DNA from: Corallium rubrum
Taxonomy: Eukaryota; Cnidaria; Anthozoa; Scleralcyonacea; Coralliidae
Assembly (NCBI GenBank): GCA_964035015.1
Contig: OZ035999.1
Coordinates: 1,628,627 to 1,692,626 of the forward strand
Reading direction: 5' to 3'
Length of the DNA: 64,000 nucleotides
Below the pieces are notes generated by a model. It saw only the letters and a program-made list of their open reading frames with translations. It ran no database searches and was not told the DNA's origin. The number at the start of each line of letters is the position of its first letter. Positions within the stretch are counted from its first letter, which is position 1. A program made the position numbers and the translations under genes. Below, piece after piece: positions 12,784 to 23,575 of the stretch.

Positions 12784-12854
12784 ACTTTGAACTCTTCACG
12801 GCATCCTATAAACAAAAGCTTGTTTGCTTATAGGATGCAGTGAAGAGTTCAAAG
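12784..12854. repeat. near-perfect hairpin
   Basis: CTTTGAACTCTTCAC and GCATCCTATAA are followed, after a short loop, by their reverse complements, giving arms of about 26 bp. It is probably a tiny foldback remnant. Confidence 0.7.
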
Positions 12855-13079
12855 AATAAAAATAGAATATTTATAGATCTTCAAAGCATGTGTGAAGATT
12901 AACTGGAGAAATGTATTGCTGTTCTTTTGTTCTGAGACTCATATTTGTTTGGTTGAAGTGAAATTACGGAGTCAGGGGAAATGTAAGTCTTAGCGTTTGT
13001 CTTTTATGTACTTTCCCTTGATAAACGTCGAAATTACTCAGCGAAACTCAACCTATACATATAACAAAACACTTATTCA

Positions 13080-13201
13080 TGTCTGATCCCCCGGGAAACA
13101 GTTAGTTCTGTTTTCCCTCGGGTCTCGATGTTTCCCTCGACTTCGTCTCAGGAAATATCTCGGGAAAACAAAACTAACTGTTTCCCTCGGGAGCAGACAT
13201 T
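13080..13201. mobile_element. short foldback element
   Basis: A long imperfect hairpin bounded by GTCTG and CAGAC. Its arms share CGGGAAACAGTTAGTT and repeated TTTCCCTCG. No coding capacity. Confidence 0.6.
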
Positions 13202-13618
13202 AAGTGTATATTGTTCTGACAAAGAATACTGTATTCAGCTTGCCCAAAGTAATAACTATCGAGTATCGTGAATATAAGTATTATCCTAACATTCCTAGTG
13301 AAAAACAACAACTCCAAGAATGTCTGACCGGCCGATCGAAAAACTTAAATATCACTACTTAGCTACATTTAAGCTTAGGCGAGACATCATCTTATAAACT
13401 TAACCAGCTGAGTTCAAAAGCTCGACACTTCAACTGTATTCGGATTACGTTTCATCAGTCTGGGTAAATGAACACATGTAGTGATGGAGAGAAAACGACG
13501 ACAAGAGAATGACTGGTGCAGAATCACAATTATTTAGGTTTCATAAGTAACAGAAAAGACAAAAGAGAAAAGTCACTAAAGAAAGATTTTGTCGGCAATA
13601 TACCATGCATTAAGTCAT

Positions 13619-13890
13619 TATAACCATGAACAAATATTTTCACCGAAAATTTGGAATTTTGGAGCCTAATTTCGAAAAATAATCAGTTTTTCGGCTCAGA
13701 ATGGCGAGATACGCGTTTTTGTGATTTTGAAGGTCTCGAAACTGTCAAAAGGGGGAAGTTGAGGGAACCATTCCAAATGTGTTGTTGTTTTGCTATTTAG
13801 CGTCAAAAACATCATTTTCACCAAAACAGTTTGGCATTTGTTGCCTTATTTCGGAAAATATTTTTTTCGGCTCAGAATGGCAAGATAAGG
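13619..13890. repeat. degenerate direct duplication
   Basis: Blocks at about 13640-13710 and 13810-13885 share TTTCGGCTCAGAATGGC and the preceding accgaaaa/accaaaac context, so one segment was duplicated in tandem with a period of about 170-180 bp. Confidence 0.5.
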
Positions 13891-14610
13891 CAACTGACAA
13901 ACGGACAGTTAGTGTCCGCTCCTGATCTATAGCTGTATTCAACTGTCCTGCTACACGCATGTAACACATTAAACACCGAGAAGTGTGTTGAAAAAAACAA
14001 ACAAGGCAACGCCGAGGTTTTTTAACCAATTACTTTGAGATGTTTTGATATCAGCTCAAACACACAACTTTCGATATTGTGGGGATTATTAGTGAAAGAA
14101 ACTGATTTCGGGTGTAAGAATTCTGAATATATATATACATAAGATTAGAGTGTTTGATATCATAGCTTATCAAGACTCAAGTTAATCAGTATTAAGCGAA
14201 ATGTGAGGTAAAAGTCGGCTCAATGTTTGTTCAGGTAGTCAAACTCTGTCTCGGCACTGATTACCTTTCATTTTATCTTATGAATCATTAATGAGTTGAG
14301 AATCGTAGTTCATGTATTGAAGGGTGTGTCAGTTAATTGGCCTCCATGCAGTATTTTATTCTGGCTTAAGGCAGACGATTTTATTTAACATTGGATCACG
14401 GGCTTGGATGAAACCCTCGGACAGGGATCGTTCATGATTTTGAAATTTGTTGAACTTGTAGATGTAGAATAACAATTTGTGATTTGCAACTATTTTGACT
14501 CATTCATGTAACTCTATACTGTTTTCAGCTTGAAATTGGTAAAGTATTGTTTGTTTTTGCTCTGCAAGCTGCCGTTAGTTGTTAAACAACCTCGGTTTGC
14601 CATCTCAGTT
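13891..14610. other. no gene seen
   Basis: No supported exon. Confidence 0.4.
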
Positions 14611-14615
14611 GTATA

Positions 14616-14960
14616 GTAGCTCAATGGTTAGAGCGTCTGGCTAGTATTTCGTCGTGTAAGAAAGTAGAGTGCTGAGAATACTGAAGCAGTGTTTTGGAGT
14701 AGAGCAGAGTGAAAAGGTGGTATAGACTGCCAAGATTAGTTTAGATAACGAAATACTGACATTTCAAGCAGAGCCTTTCATCAGAGTAAAATGTGATTTA
14801 AAATGCAATTCGTTATGTGATCCGTTATCATGTTAAAATGTAATTATCAAAACTAATCTCAGCAGTTTACCACTTTATCACTTTGCTATAGTATTCGGAA
14901 GGTTGTGAGATCGAGTCCCGAGTTGTGAGATCAGATCGAGTTTTCTGATCATAACAATTT
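14616..14960 (+). mobile_element. tRNA-derived SINE split by a PLE-type unit
   Basis: The A-box half (TAGCTCAATGGTTAGAGCG, about 14615-14633) and the B-box half (GAGATCGAGTC, about 14906-14916) are separated by about 240 bp of foreign sequence. Joining at the shared TAGTATT restores ordinary SINE spacing, so TAGTATT (14642-14648 and 14889-14895) is a 7-bp TSD. Confidence 0.65.
14649..14888 (-). mobile_element. PLE-terminus-type unit inserted in a SINE
   Basis: Contains the recurrent AAGTAGAGTGCTG...ACTGCC sequence of PLE-type termini. Its halves (about 14701-14750 and 14845-14888) are inverted repeats, with a hammerhead-like core (CTGATGA at 14784-14778, GAAA at 14765-14762, minus strand) near the centre. 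No coding sequence. Confidence 0.5.
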
Positions 14961-15061
14961 ACGACAGCAGCTTGTACGGCAAAAACAAACGAAACTTAGT
15001 GTCAGTGTCAGTGTCGAAACTTAGTGGTGTTGTAAACTTCTTGCTGGTCTTGTCATGCTTA

Positions 15062-15491
15062 GGGCCTGTTCATATGAGCCAGGATGAATTTTAGGGGCTG
15101 TTCATATCAGCTGGGCTAGTCCAGCTAACCGGGCTGGCTCGTTTTGTTAGGACCTTACCTTGGCTTTAAAACTTGCATAAAATAAATTTGCTATAAAGAA
15201 TTAGTTTAGTTTAGATGTAATAGCTTCTTAAAGTTGATTGAAATCTTGTTTTGCGCCCCAGGGAAGATTCTAGTGACACAAATCATCCCGGTTCACCGGG
15301 CCAGCTCGGCAAGTTTGTGTTCATATGGAAAATTTTCATCCCACTTCACCGGGATCCCGCCTAGCTCATGTGGGATCTCACCTTGCCTGGCTGGCTCGCT
15401 TCCCATATGAACAAAAGTTTTTTTTTAATATAAAATAACAAGAACGTGCGGATCGCGGCTACCCGGCCAGCCCGGCTCAGTGAACAGGCCC
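15062..15491. mobile_element. PIF/Harbinger-like MITE
   Basis: Termini GGGCCTGTTCATATGAGCC and an inverted GGCTCA-GTGAACAGGCCC; TSD TTA at 15059-15061 and 15492-15494. The interior has many CCGGG/AGCTGG inverted blocks. A TWA duplication and GGGCCTGTT ends fit PIF/Harbinger. No transposase. Confidence 0.75.
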
Positions 15492-15784
15492 TTAATTGTA
15501 TTACCGCTTGGTAATTCCTTGTGTAAATATTTGCAATATGACTCACTGATATAAATTAATAGAATACCAACTCAAACACCACACGTCTCAGTATGTTAAC
15601 AAAAGTAACTCAAGCATATATACAAAGCCGTTCTTAATGCCTTCTCTCAAAATTCAGGCAACAGATAAACCAGATGAAAACCATACGAGAATTATAAATA
15701 TCAATACGTACCACCGCTAGGATTCGTTTACATTTAAACTAAACTCATTTTTCTTTGCAAATTTATTAGTTATGCAAGTTTTAA

Positions 15785-16170
15785 GGTGGCTCCATACAGT
15801 TTCTTGAAAAATGGAAAATACAAGTTTGAGAGTCGAAAACACGTTTTCGGGATAAAACTAAATGTTATACATAGTTAAATAGTCTGACAATCAAAAATTG
15901 GCCTATTGATTACTCATACTTCGAGAAAAGTTTTAATGAAAAAAAAATTGGGGGGTCACCAAAGTTTTTTTCGCATTAAATTTGAAGGGTAATTGGCAGC
16001 CATTTTGAAAAGTCATTGTTGCCATAGCAACAACTGTTGCTATTTATTTGGTAACAGTTTTTGATTGTCAGGCTGTTTAACTATGCATAACATTTAGTTT
16101 TATTCTTTTTCACGTATTTTGGACTCTCAAACTTGTATTTTCCATTTTTCAAGAAACTGTGTGGAGCACC
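15785..16170. mobile_element. Kolobok-like MITE, copy 1
   Basis: Starts GGTGGCTCCATACAGTTTC, ends with the inverted repeat, arms about 100 bp, flanked by TTAA (15781-15784 and 16171-16174). The second copy is at about 43655-44169. No coding capacity. Confidence 0.75.
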
Positions 16171-16417
16171 TTAAAACCACAGTAGGATTCTAATCAGACG
16201 AGTAAGCCTGATTAACCTGACCAATTCGCCTTATGTAATCGGCTCTTTCGACTGATAAGCACGGTTAGGCGCCAAGGGAATTTCCTACTAGAATTTAGAG
16301 ATTATTAAAGCTATAAAGTGCTCTTAAACAGAAGATTGAAGTTAAAACCTTAAAACTAATTATGTAAGAAATATTTATTTTTATCTTATATGTTTTGTTT
16401 TTGTCAATTGTTTTGTA

Positions 16418-16518
16418 ATAGATACACTATCTATGAGCGGCCGAACTGTGTGGGATTTACAAGGCGAGCTGTTGTATATGAACCCCAAACAGTTCGGCCG
16501 CCGCGAATATTGTATCTT
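16418..16518. repeat. short foldback hairpin
   Basis: GCGGCCGAACTGT and its complement face each other, with outer AGATACA/TGTATCT pairing. GC-rich against an AT-rich background. Confidence 0.55.
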
Positions 16519-16726
16519 GCTTAATAAAATACGGAAAAGATAGATAGTTTTTAATCATCTTCACTTTATCAGTGGATTTTACGGCAGAGCCATGCAGAAG
16601 TGAATAAAATTATCTGGCGTTAGAATAAAATACGCAAATCCATTTCGGATAAGAATCAGCTAAACAAGTTAAATAAATTAAATATTGAAATGTTAGGGAA
16701 TTCATAGTTTTTACCTCGCTAAGTTA

Positions 16727-16923
16727 TATATAGTGATTCTTGTTCAAGTAGTCCTTATTAAATTTTCTGGAGTTTTTTTCTATTACATTTTGTGTGATGC
16801 TTTCTCGTGTGTTTTCCGCTGGACATTAATTAATCTTTTGTAATTATATTACGGTTCCCACCTCGCTTATATGGCCCACCGTCGCATATATCGTTGAAAA
16901 AACGTTATCTTGGCAGACGGATA
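16727..16923. repeat. left copy of a ~195-bp direct repeat
   Basis: Starts AGTGATTCTTGTTCAAGTAG and matches 17587-17778 almost throughout, apart from a few substitutions and a 4-bp ATTA insertion. The copy stops at CGGATA, exactly where a TA tract and PLE debris begin. Confidence 0.8.
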
Positions 16924-17049
16924 TATATATATATAGAAAGGCCTTCGCTCGAAACGTCGAGAAGATTTTTCTCTGTTTTTCAGGACAACGTGACTTAACC
17001 CTGGTAATATTTGGATTTCAACCGTGACCGACGCTGTCCTAGAAGCCTT
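16924..17049 (+). mobile_element. PLE terminus fragment
   Basis: After a short TA tract comes GGCCTTCGCTCGAAACGTCG and the CAACGTGACTTAACCCTGG block, the same terminus found at 31660-31890 and 32214-32425. The leading CTGACGA part is missing, so the fragment is truncated in the TA tract. Confidence 0.6.
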
Positions 17050-17450
<401 letters not shown>

Positions 17451-17586
17451 TATATTTGCTCTAACTATATGTTATCGAGCACTATTTGCGTTTCTTTAAT
17501 ATCGTAAATTTGTAAATTTGTAGATGAAGAGCCATGTACAATGGAAAGCTACAATAAATCCGTTATTATTATTATTATTATTATTA

Positions 17587-17778
17587 TATAGTGATTCTTG
17601 TTCAAGTAGTCCTTATTAAATTTTCTGGAGTTTTTTTCTATTACATTTTGTGTAATGCTTTCTCGTGTGTTTTCCGCTGGACATTAATCTTTTGTAATTA
17701 TATTACGGTTCCCACTTCGCTTATATGGCCCACCGTCGCATATATCGTTGAAAAAACCGTTATCTTGGCAGGCGGATA
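17587..17778. repeat. right copy of the ~195-bp direct repeat
   Basis: Near-identical to 16727-16923, but continues past CGGATA into unrelated sequence. It probably represents the uninterrupted version. A TTA triplet run (about 17562-17586) precedes it. Confidence 0.8.
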
Positions 17779-17789
17779 GCTTGGCTTGG

Positions 17790-18930
17790 CTAATTGCCTA
17801 TAAATGCGGGAAACTACCTGAGTGAATATAGTGTTTTCTGAGTTGCATGTATGTTCAAATCAAAATATATTTAAATCTCAGATTTCTATAAGTCATGAAA
17901 TTTCAATGACTTGACGAAATCGTGTCTGTTCATCCCTGTCCGAGGTTTTCACTGCACGGTCAGAAGTGAATAAAAATGTCTGAAAAGATCAATTGAGACA
18001 AGAAGGACTTAAATAATTTAATTATACGTTAATTAATATACACTATCCGCCTAGACTAGCTGAGCTATTTGCGGATTATATAGTGTAACTATATTCCATG
18101 TAATTTGTCACAAAACTGATTAAAATTGAAAATTAAAATAACTTATAAGTTGTATCAGGTACGCTTGTGTAACACATGTTTGGTAGCTCATATACTAATA
18201 TTTCTAAACGCCAGACATGGATTCTAAGTAATGCCGGACAGCTGTAAGACGCCGCAACAACTGCTTTAAGAATTAAGGCTGTTTCCCATTACGTCCGCTT
18301 TGCCCGCGCGGGCGCAGCGTGCATTGTTTAGTTCGGTTTGGAAGTTGAATGAAAAACATCCTTGCTTTAACGAAACTCGGTTGAACCATGAACAGCTAAT
18401 TAGGTTGTTTATTCATAGTCACGCTTCCTATTAAGCGGTAGCGTTTGCAAAGATGAAATGTAGTTGAAGTAATATTATATAGACGTTGTACGTATAAACA
18501 TTTAGTGCGTAGTGTATGCTGCCGCTTAGGAAGCAGGTAACATGAATTGGCAACCTTAGCTAGTTCTCCATCCGAGCCTAAGGCTAAGCCGGTAAACAGT
18601 CATTAGGAGGTTGCACGTTCCATTCTGTCTGGGACTCAGAAATATTTTCTCACATTCAAAACTTTAAAATAGTACAACAGTACAACAATGAATAGTACAA
18701 CAGGATATCAGTGATATCAAAAGGACAACAATGATATCATTTTTCGAAACATTTGAAAAACGACTTTTTGTATATCCAGCGAGTATGCATGTAAAATTTT
18801 GGCGCCATTTTGCGATATGCCATTCGCGACTAGCGTGAAAATTGAAAAATATTACGCCATGTACTCGCTACCCGGATGTAGTGTATCCTATCAGTTCCTA
18901 GTAAACACCGTTGGCAAGAAGTTGTTTACT
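17790..18930. other. intronic or intergenic sequence, no exon seen
   Basis: Downstream (minus sense) of the receptor first exon, so probably its intron 1. It holds a small hairpin near 18038-18084 (ACACTATCCGC with its complement) and a decayed SINE-like block near 18560-18660. The next receptor exon was not found. Confidence 0.4.
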
Positions 18931-18933
18931 TAC

Positions 18934-19323
18934 ATAAGAAATGACTGCCAATCCTTTTTTCGCAGCGACCTTTGCCGCCTTTCTTGCATAGCATTCGGGA
19001 CCAATGAAACCATTAACGCCGTGTTTGATTTGCCAGTGTTGCTGTTGCACTACTTTGGTCTGATTGCACTGGGTGTTGTTCCACACGTAGCTAAGCCTAC
19101 TACCAGGTAGCAACTTCGGGTCGCTGTTTACTCTGTCGACGGCCATGGCGGCCGCAGCTGCGTAATACTTGGCAGGGAGTTGCTCAGACGTCCCCGGAAG
19201 GTTGTTCGAATAGGGTAAGAGTACACCGAGTGTGTAGTCCTCTGAAGTGACTCGTCGCACCGTTATACTGGCGAGGATGGTAAGAAAGAACAGCGACAAA
19301 GATTTAGTCTCCTGAGCTCCCAT
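18934..19323 (-). CDS. first exon of an ANF-receptor-domain receptor (guanylate-cyclase-like)
   Basis: The exon starts at an ATG (19323) and encodes 130 residues in phase 0, ending after ...GLAVISY at a consensus GTAAGT donor. Residues 1-27 form a signal peptide with a hydrophobic SLSLFFLTILASITV core. From about residue 30, YTLGVLLPYSNNLPG begins the periplasmic-binding-like ANF-receptor fold. AMAVDRVNSDPKLLPGSRL and GFIGPEC follow in the order found in natriuretic-peptide-receptor-like guanylate cyclases. Possible N-glycosylation sites are NNT and NQT. The product would be an extracellular ligand-binding receptor at the plasma membrane. Class C GPCRs share this fold, so the cyclase assignment is a preference. 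The transmembrane, kinase-homology and cyclase exons are not in the window or were not recognised. Confidence 0.8.
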
Positions 19324-19709
19324 TTTTTATCAACAAGTTAAAGTAAAGCGATTCTCTCCCTGCTTTCGTTCGACGATTTCTTTGCTTGGTTGCGGTGATC
19401 CTGATCCCTTCAATGCAACTGTTTAACGACTTCTAGTAACCTATATCCAGAGTGATGAAAAAAGACAAAAAGAAACCCCTGTGTGAGTAGATTGTAGAGT
19501 AACGGGTCGCCGATCGGATCGTGGTTACTTATATTGGCACAACTCTTACAGGAGGTCCCACATGTTGCTTTTTTAAAAGGCTGATTAAGATCTTTGTGTA
19601 TTTACACAGTTGTTCAATTGCCGATGGAGATATTAAGCTATTAAAAACCGAGAGGAAAGACCCTCGTGAAGAACTATACGTCCTCGAAGCGTGACGGTTA
19701 AGAAAACAA
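19324..19709. other. upstream region of the receptor exon
   Basis: Presumed promoter and 5' UTR of the minus-strand receptor gene. No clear TATA or initiator element can be supported. Confidence 0.3.
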
Positions 19710-19922
19710 TGCAAAACACAACACAACACAACACAACACAACACAACACAACACAACACAACACAACACAACACAACACAACACAACACAACACAACACA
19801 ACACAACACAACACAACACAACACAACACAACACAACACAACACAACACAACACAACACAACACAACACAACACAACACAACACAACACAACACAACACA
19901 ACACAACACAACACAACACAAC
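19710..19922. repeat. (AACAC)n microsatellite, ~42 copies
   Basis: A pure pentanucleotide tract about 390-600 bp upstream of the receptor ATG. All frames across it are open because the 5-mer contains no stop in either orientation. Confidence 0.95.
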
Positions 19923-19929
19923 AAAAACT

Positions 19930-21300
19930 GACCCCAAAAAACCCAGCACAGCTCTGTTAAACAACCAACGAAAAACCTTTTCAGCCTAGATGCCAGAACT
20001 CAACGTCTATCGACGACTATATGTGATTTCTAACCAGCTGGAAGAGTGGTCTGACGATTTTATATCGTCAATAACTAATTAAGCGCATACCAGAAGGAAT
20101 CATGGGAGGGGCTATTCTAAATTGCTCGCTACTCATCCATACCAGTTCTAAGACGAATGATGTGCACTCCACAAAGAATTGTTCAACCGTACTCTATAAT
20201 CGAAACGCCAATGATAATAAAAATCCACAAGAAAATGAGAATTATCGATTGAAAGATCGAATTAATTCGTTATCTCAAAGTAAATAGTTTAAGTGCCGAA
20301 GAAAAAAACGTTCTTCTTTGTCTGGAAAAGCAATGAACAAGTTTTAACTTCGGTCCAACCAGAACAAAGGTCTTCATATATTTTGTATGAACCGACTCGT
20401 GCAGTGTTTGAGCCAGTTTCTTTGTGTGAATAAGAGCTTTAAACGCCAAAATGACGCGCGTTTCAACCCTACATGAAGAGCTTTGTTGCGGTTGGTGTCC
20501 TAACTCCGGAAACTCATCAAGTTTCAGCGTAAATAGTGACGCAAATGAAATAATTCGTCTGCAATCTACCAAGAATACATTTTACAAAGATTTTTGTGTA
20601 AACACCCAAAAAATGAACAACAGTAATATAAACCATTGCAGAGATTATCGGGAGATTTGATATTCGTCACTTGGTTAAGTTAGAAGGCGATCTAAATGTT
20701 TTATCAAAAAAATAATAGTAAAGTGAAAAAAAAATTTGTTGTTACTGTTAGGGGAGTATTGACGTCATAACCATAGTCAAAATTCTTGTCTTTTTGACAA
20801 GTTTGGTCCAAATAAAGCTCATTAAAAAGATGGATAAATATCGCTTTCATTCTTACACTTCTTGATTCGTTTTCCGTCAACACTGAACTTGGTAACAGTT
20901 ATAGGCACAGCGTCAGCTATTAAATTACCACTTGATTGATAGTTTTGCGCGAGACAAAAATTATATTTGTGTGCAAAGAAAGGGAATATTCTTCTTAAAA
21001 CGTTAAAAATTGAAGTGTGTGATATTCACCATAATTTTAATCATTTAACAGACTTAAAAACGTTAAAAAGCAATGTATTTAAAAGAAGACACGGTAAATT
21101 AACTTTAATTTCAAAACGCTCAAGTTCTTACTAAAACGGCTGTCTGAGCTGAAGGAAGAAACAGCTCTCACTTCTCAGCGTGTTCGCGTCGTTCTGAAGA
21201 CGTAAAAATTCTGAGAGTAGCGTTGTTCAGAAAAAAACGAGGACGGTATTGATATATACTCTTGGGATTACAAATTATTCACTCACTTTGTTTTAAGAAT
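19930..21300. other. no gene seen
   Basis: Short open frames occur but none has a recognisable domain, splice context or composition that supports it. Confidence 0.4.
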
Positions 21301-21317
21301 TAAGAATTCTTTTGTTT

Positions 21318-21537
21318 TTAAGGCCGCTTCATCGAGCTTGCCGCGTCGTGGATCTCATATGTCGTGGATCTCACATGTCGCCGACCCATGATTTAGATGC
21401 ATGTTAAGTAAAATAATACAAGCACTGCTTTTCTACATTGTTCTTTATTACTTAACATGCTGCTGCACTTCCCGTTTTAACATGCATCTAAATCACAAAT
21501 CGCCGACGATCGGCGACATATGAAAACCAGGCTTAAA
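21318..21537. mobile_element. foldback element
   Basis: CATATGTCG...ATGTCGCCGAC, ATTTAGATGCATGTTA and CATGTTAAGTAA near 21355-21415 recur inverted at about 21450-21525. There is no coding region. The TSD is uncertain. Confidence 0.5.
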
Positions 21538-21539
21538 GC

Positions 21540-22945
21540 CCTTATTGTGCCTTTAAGTCCACGAGTGGGTTTTCACACTATTTCTATTATTCTATAGAAC
21601 TGCAATCACTGCAATTAAATTGGCTCTTAAGAAATAAAATACCAAGATTATAGTCAGAAAAACGGATATCTTCACCACTTGAAGGGAACAAATCATTTTC
21701 ATGTTTCACATAGAAAGATATGGCTAAGACCAAACCAGTCGACGAGGAAAATAGATAAAATAAACTATTTCTTCTACTGATCCCACATTTTCGTTTTGTA
21801 CAGACTACAGTTTCCTTGCAAAGGATGGATACATTTCTTTGGGTGTGAAATAGTTAACCGACTTAACACTTAGTGTTGTTTATCTTAGTTTGTACAGTGA
21901 CTAGTTCTTGTGTTTTACAGATAAAACTGAAAGTTATCCCTGTTCTCGATATTCCAACTGTATCTATATGAATCTATCACTGATAGAACACTGCATGGCT
22001 TTGCACGACCGTTTTATCTCTATCTTCTATTTATCAGATATTATCCTCCCACACACGACGGTTGCAACGTTCGAGCCTCGAGCCTTGTCTCATCCTTGTT
22101 GTCTCGATGACAAAGTTTTACTTTTCTTAACTGAGAAATCTTAAAACGGCTTTTCCTGTACACTAAAGAAATCATATGCAAATACCATATAAACAAAAAA
22201 ACGTTACCATTACAACGCTACAATCACAACAAACTAAGCAACTGATAAAAATAAAATCAAAAATCAAAATCACTTTGAATTAACGCAAAGAAACATACAC
22301 TAAATTCAGATCACTAAGTTCTTCCTTCAGATAAGTAAAGTTATAGCTTACTGAGCTAAACTAAAGAACAATTGCTTGATTATTATTACAATTTATACGG
22401 TTACCTCACAAATTGGGATTAAACTGACGTGTCTTTTAGCTCGGCGCTCCTGTACAATGGTTTTTTGTGTGCCGTCATGCTCAGTGCAACATGTTTGCGC
22501 GACACGTGATAATCCGGCGAAGTGGCCAACCAATCTAATTTGTGTCGCACTAGAGGCATTGCCGCAGGGGGGCTTGCGGGTCCAGACCCCTTTCTCTCCC
22601 ATGACCATTTCCCCAATTTTACCACATACGACGATGAACTTACTGGAGTAAGTGTTCATGCGTTGGCAGAAGAGATTATCATTCTTCGCCTTCAAAAGCG
22701 CGAGTTCTGTGTGCTGTTGACGCGCGATCTGTTACCGCTGTGGTCTAACTCTTAATCCCACGGACGGATGAGGTTATAAAGGACTTCATATTCTAGAACG
22801 ACGACGGCCGTGAAAGTGGATATGACACAAAAATTATGTTGGTCTTATTTGAAAGAACACTTAAAATAACAATGTAACATCTTTCGCAGTTTTACGTTTC
22901 CTTATCTTTGACATATTTCAGTTTGTTCAAAAAATGGACTTATTG
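21540..22945. other. no supported gene
   Basis: Several short overlapping frames near 22376-22755, on both strands, lack a domain or splice context strong enough to call. Confidence 0.35.
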
Positions 22946-22948
22946 GAT

Positions 22949-23020
22949 ATATTTAACAGTTATACCATGAGCTCGAGTTGTATATGAGCTCAAGAGCGAA
23001 TGATATAACTGTTTTATTAT
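22949..23020. repeat. short hairpin
   Basis: AACAGTTATA...GAGCTC pairs with GAGCTC...TATAACTGTT; a palindromic foldback with a TATA run on its right side. Confidence 0.5.
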
Positions 23021-23024
23021 ATAT

Positions 23025-23565
23025 ATAGCCAAGCACTGTACTAGAGGCAAAATTACAGCGAAATGTTTGAAACAACACACTTCCGGCAAAAGTAACTATA
23101 CTTCCGCCATGCGTAATGATACATTCACATAGAGTTTCTCGCTGAGATGTTCGGTAAACAGCTTCGAAATGTTGTATAAATGTTGCTCAAGAGGCAAAAG
23201 ATTAAAAAGTACCTTTATGAAGTCAAAAGGTGGGTCAGTTGTTTATATTAGCGTTGCTGTCGCGAAAAAGGTTTTGATTTTATGCAAAAATGAAACTGAA
23301 ACACCTTCGGCAGTGAAACTAAATTACTTAGTTGGTTGTTTTTGAAAAAGAACGTGCTTTTTACTACCCCAAATGCTTATCTAAATAAAGAAAAGTCTCT
23401 TTACTGGTAATCTCCTACGAAATGTGTGTTGTAAGCTTGATTTTAACCGTGAGTTTCTTTGTTTGGCAACAAATTAATATCAACGCGTTAATTTAGTCGG
23501 GTTTTTGAAGTAAAAAGACGTAATTTTTAAATGACAATTTTACCAATTAACTCTTGGATTGCCGG
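23025..23565. other. no gene seen
   Basis: No supported feature. Confidence 0.4.
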
Positions 23566-23575
23566 AAGGGATTTG

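Noticed and set aside
19529-19964. Cys-Val-Leu and Thr-Gln-His-Asn repeat proteins
   Set aside because: They are the (AACAC)n tract on each strand.
22376-22755. Possible THAP-like start (FCVPSC...) in the plus strand
   Set aside because: Only the first Cys pair resembles THAP; the later Cys/His and the AVPTIF-type motif are absent, and overlapping frames on both strands are equally open.
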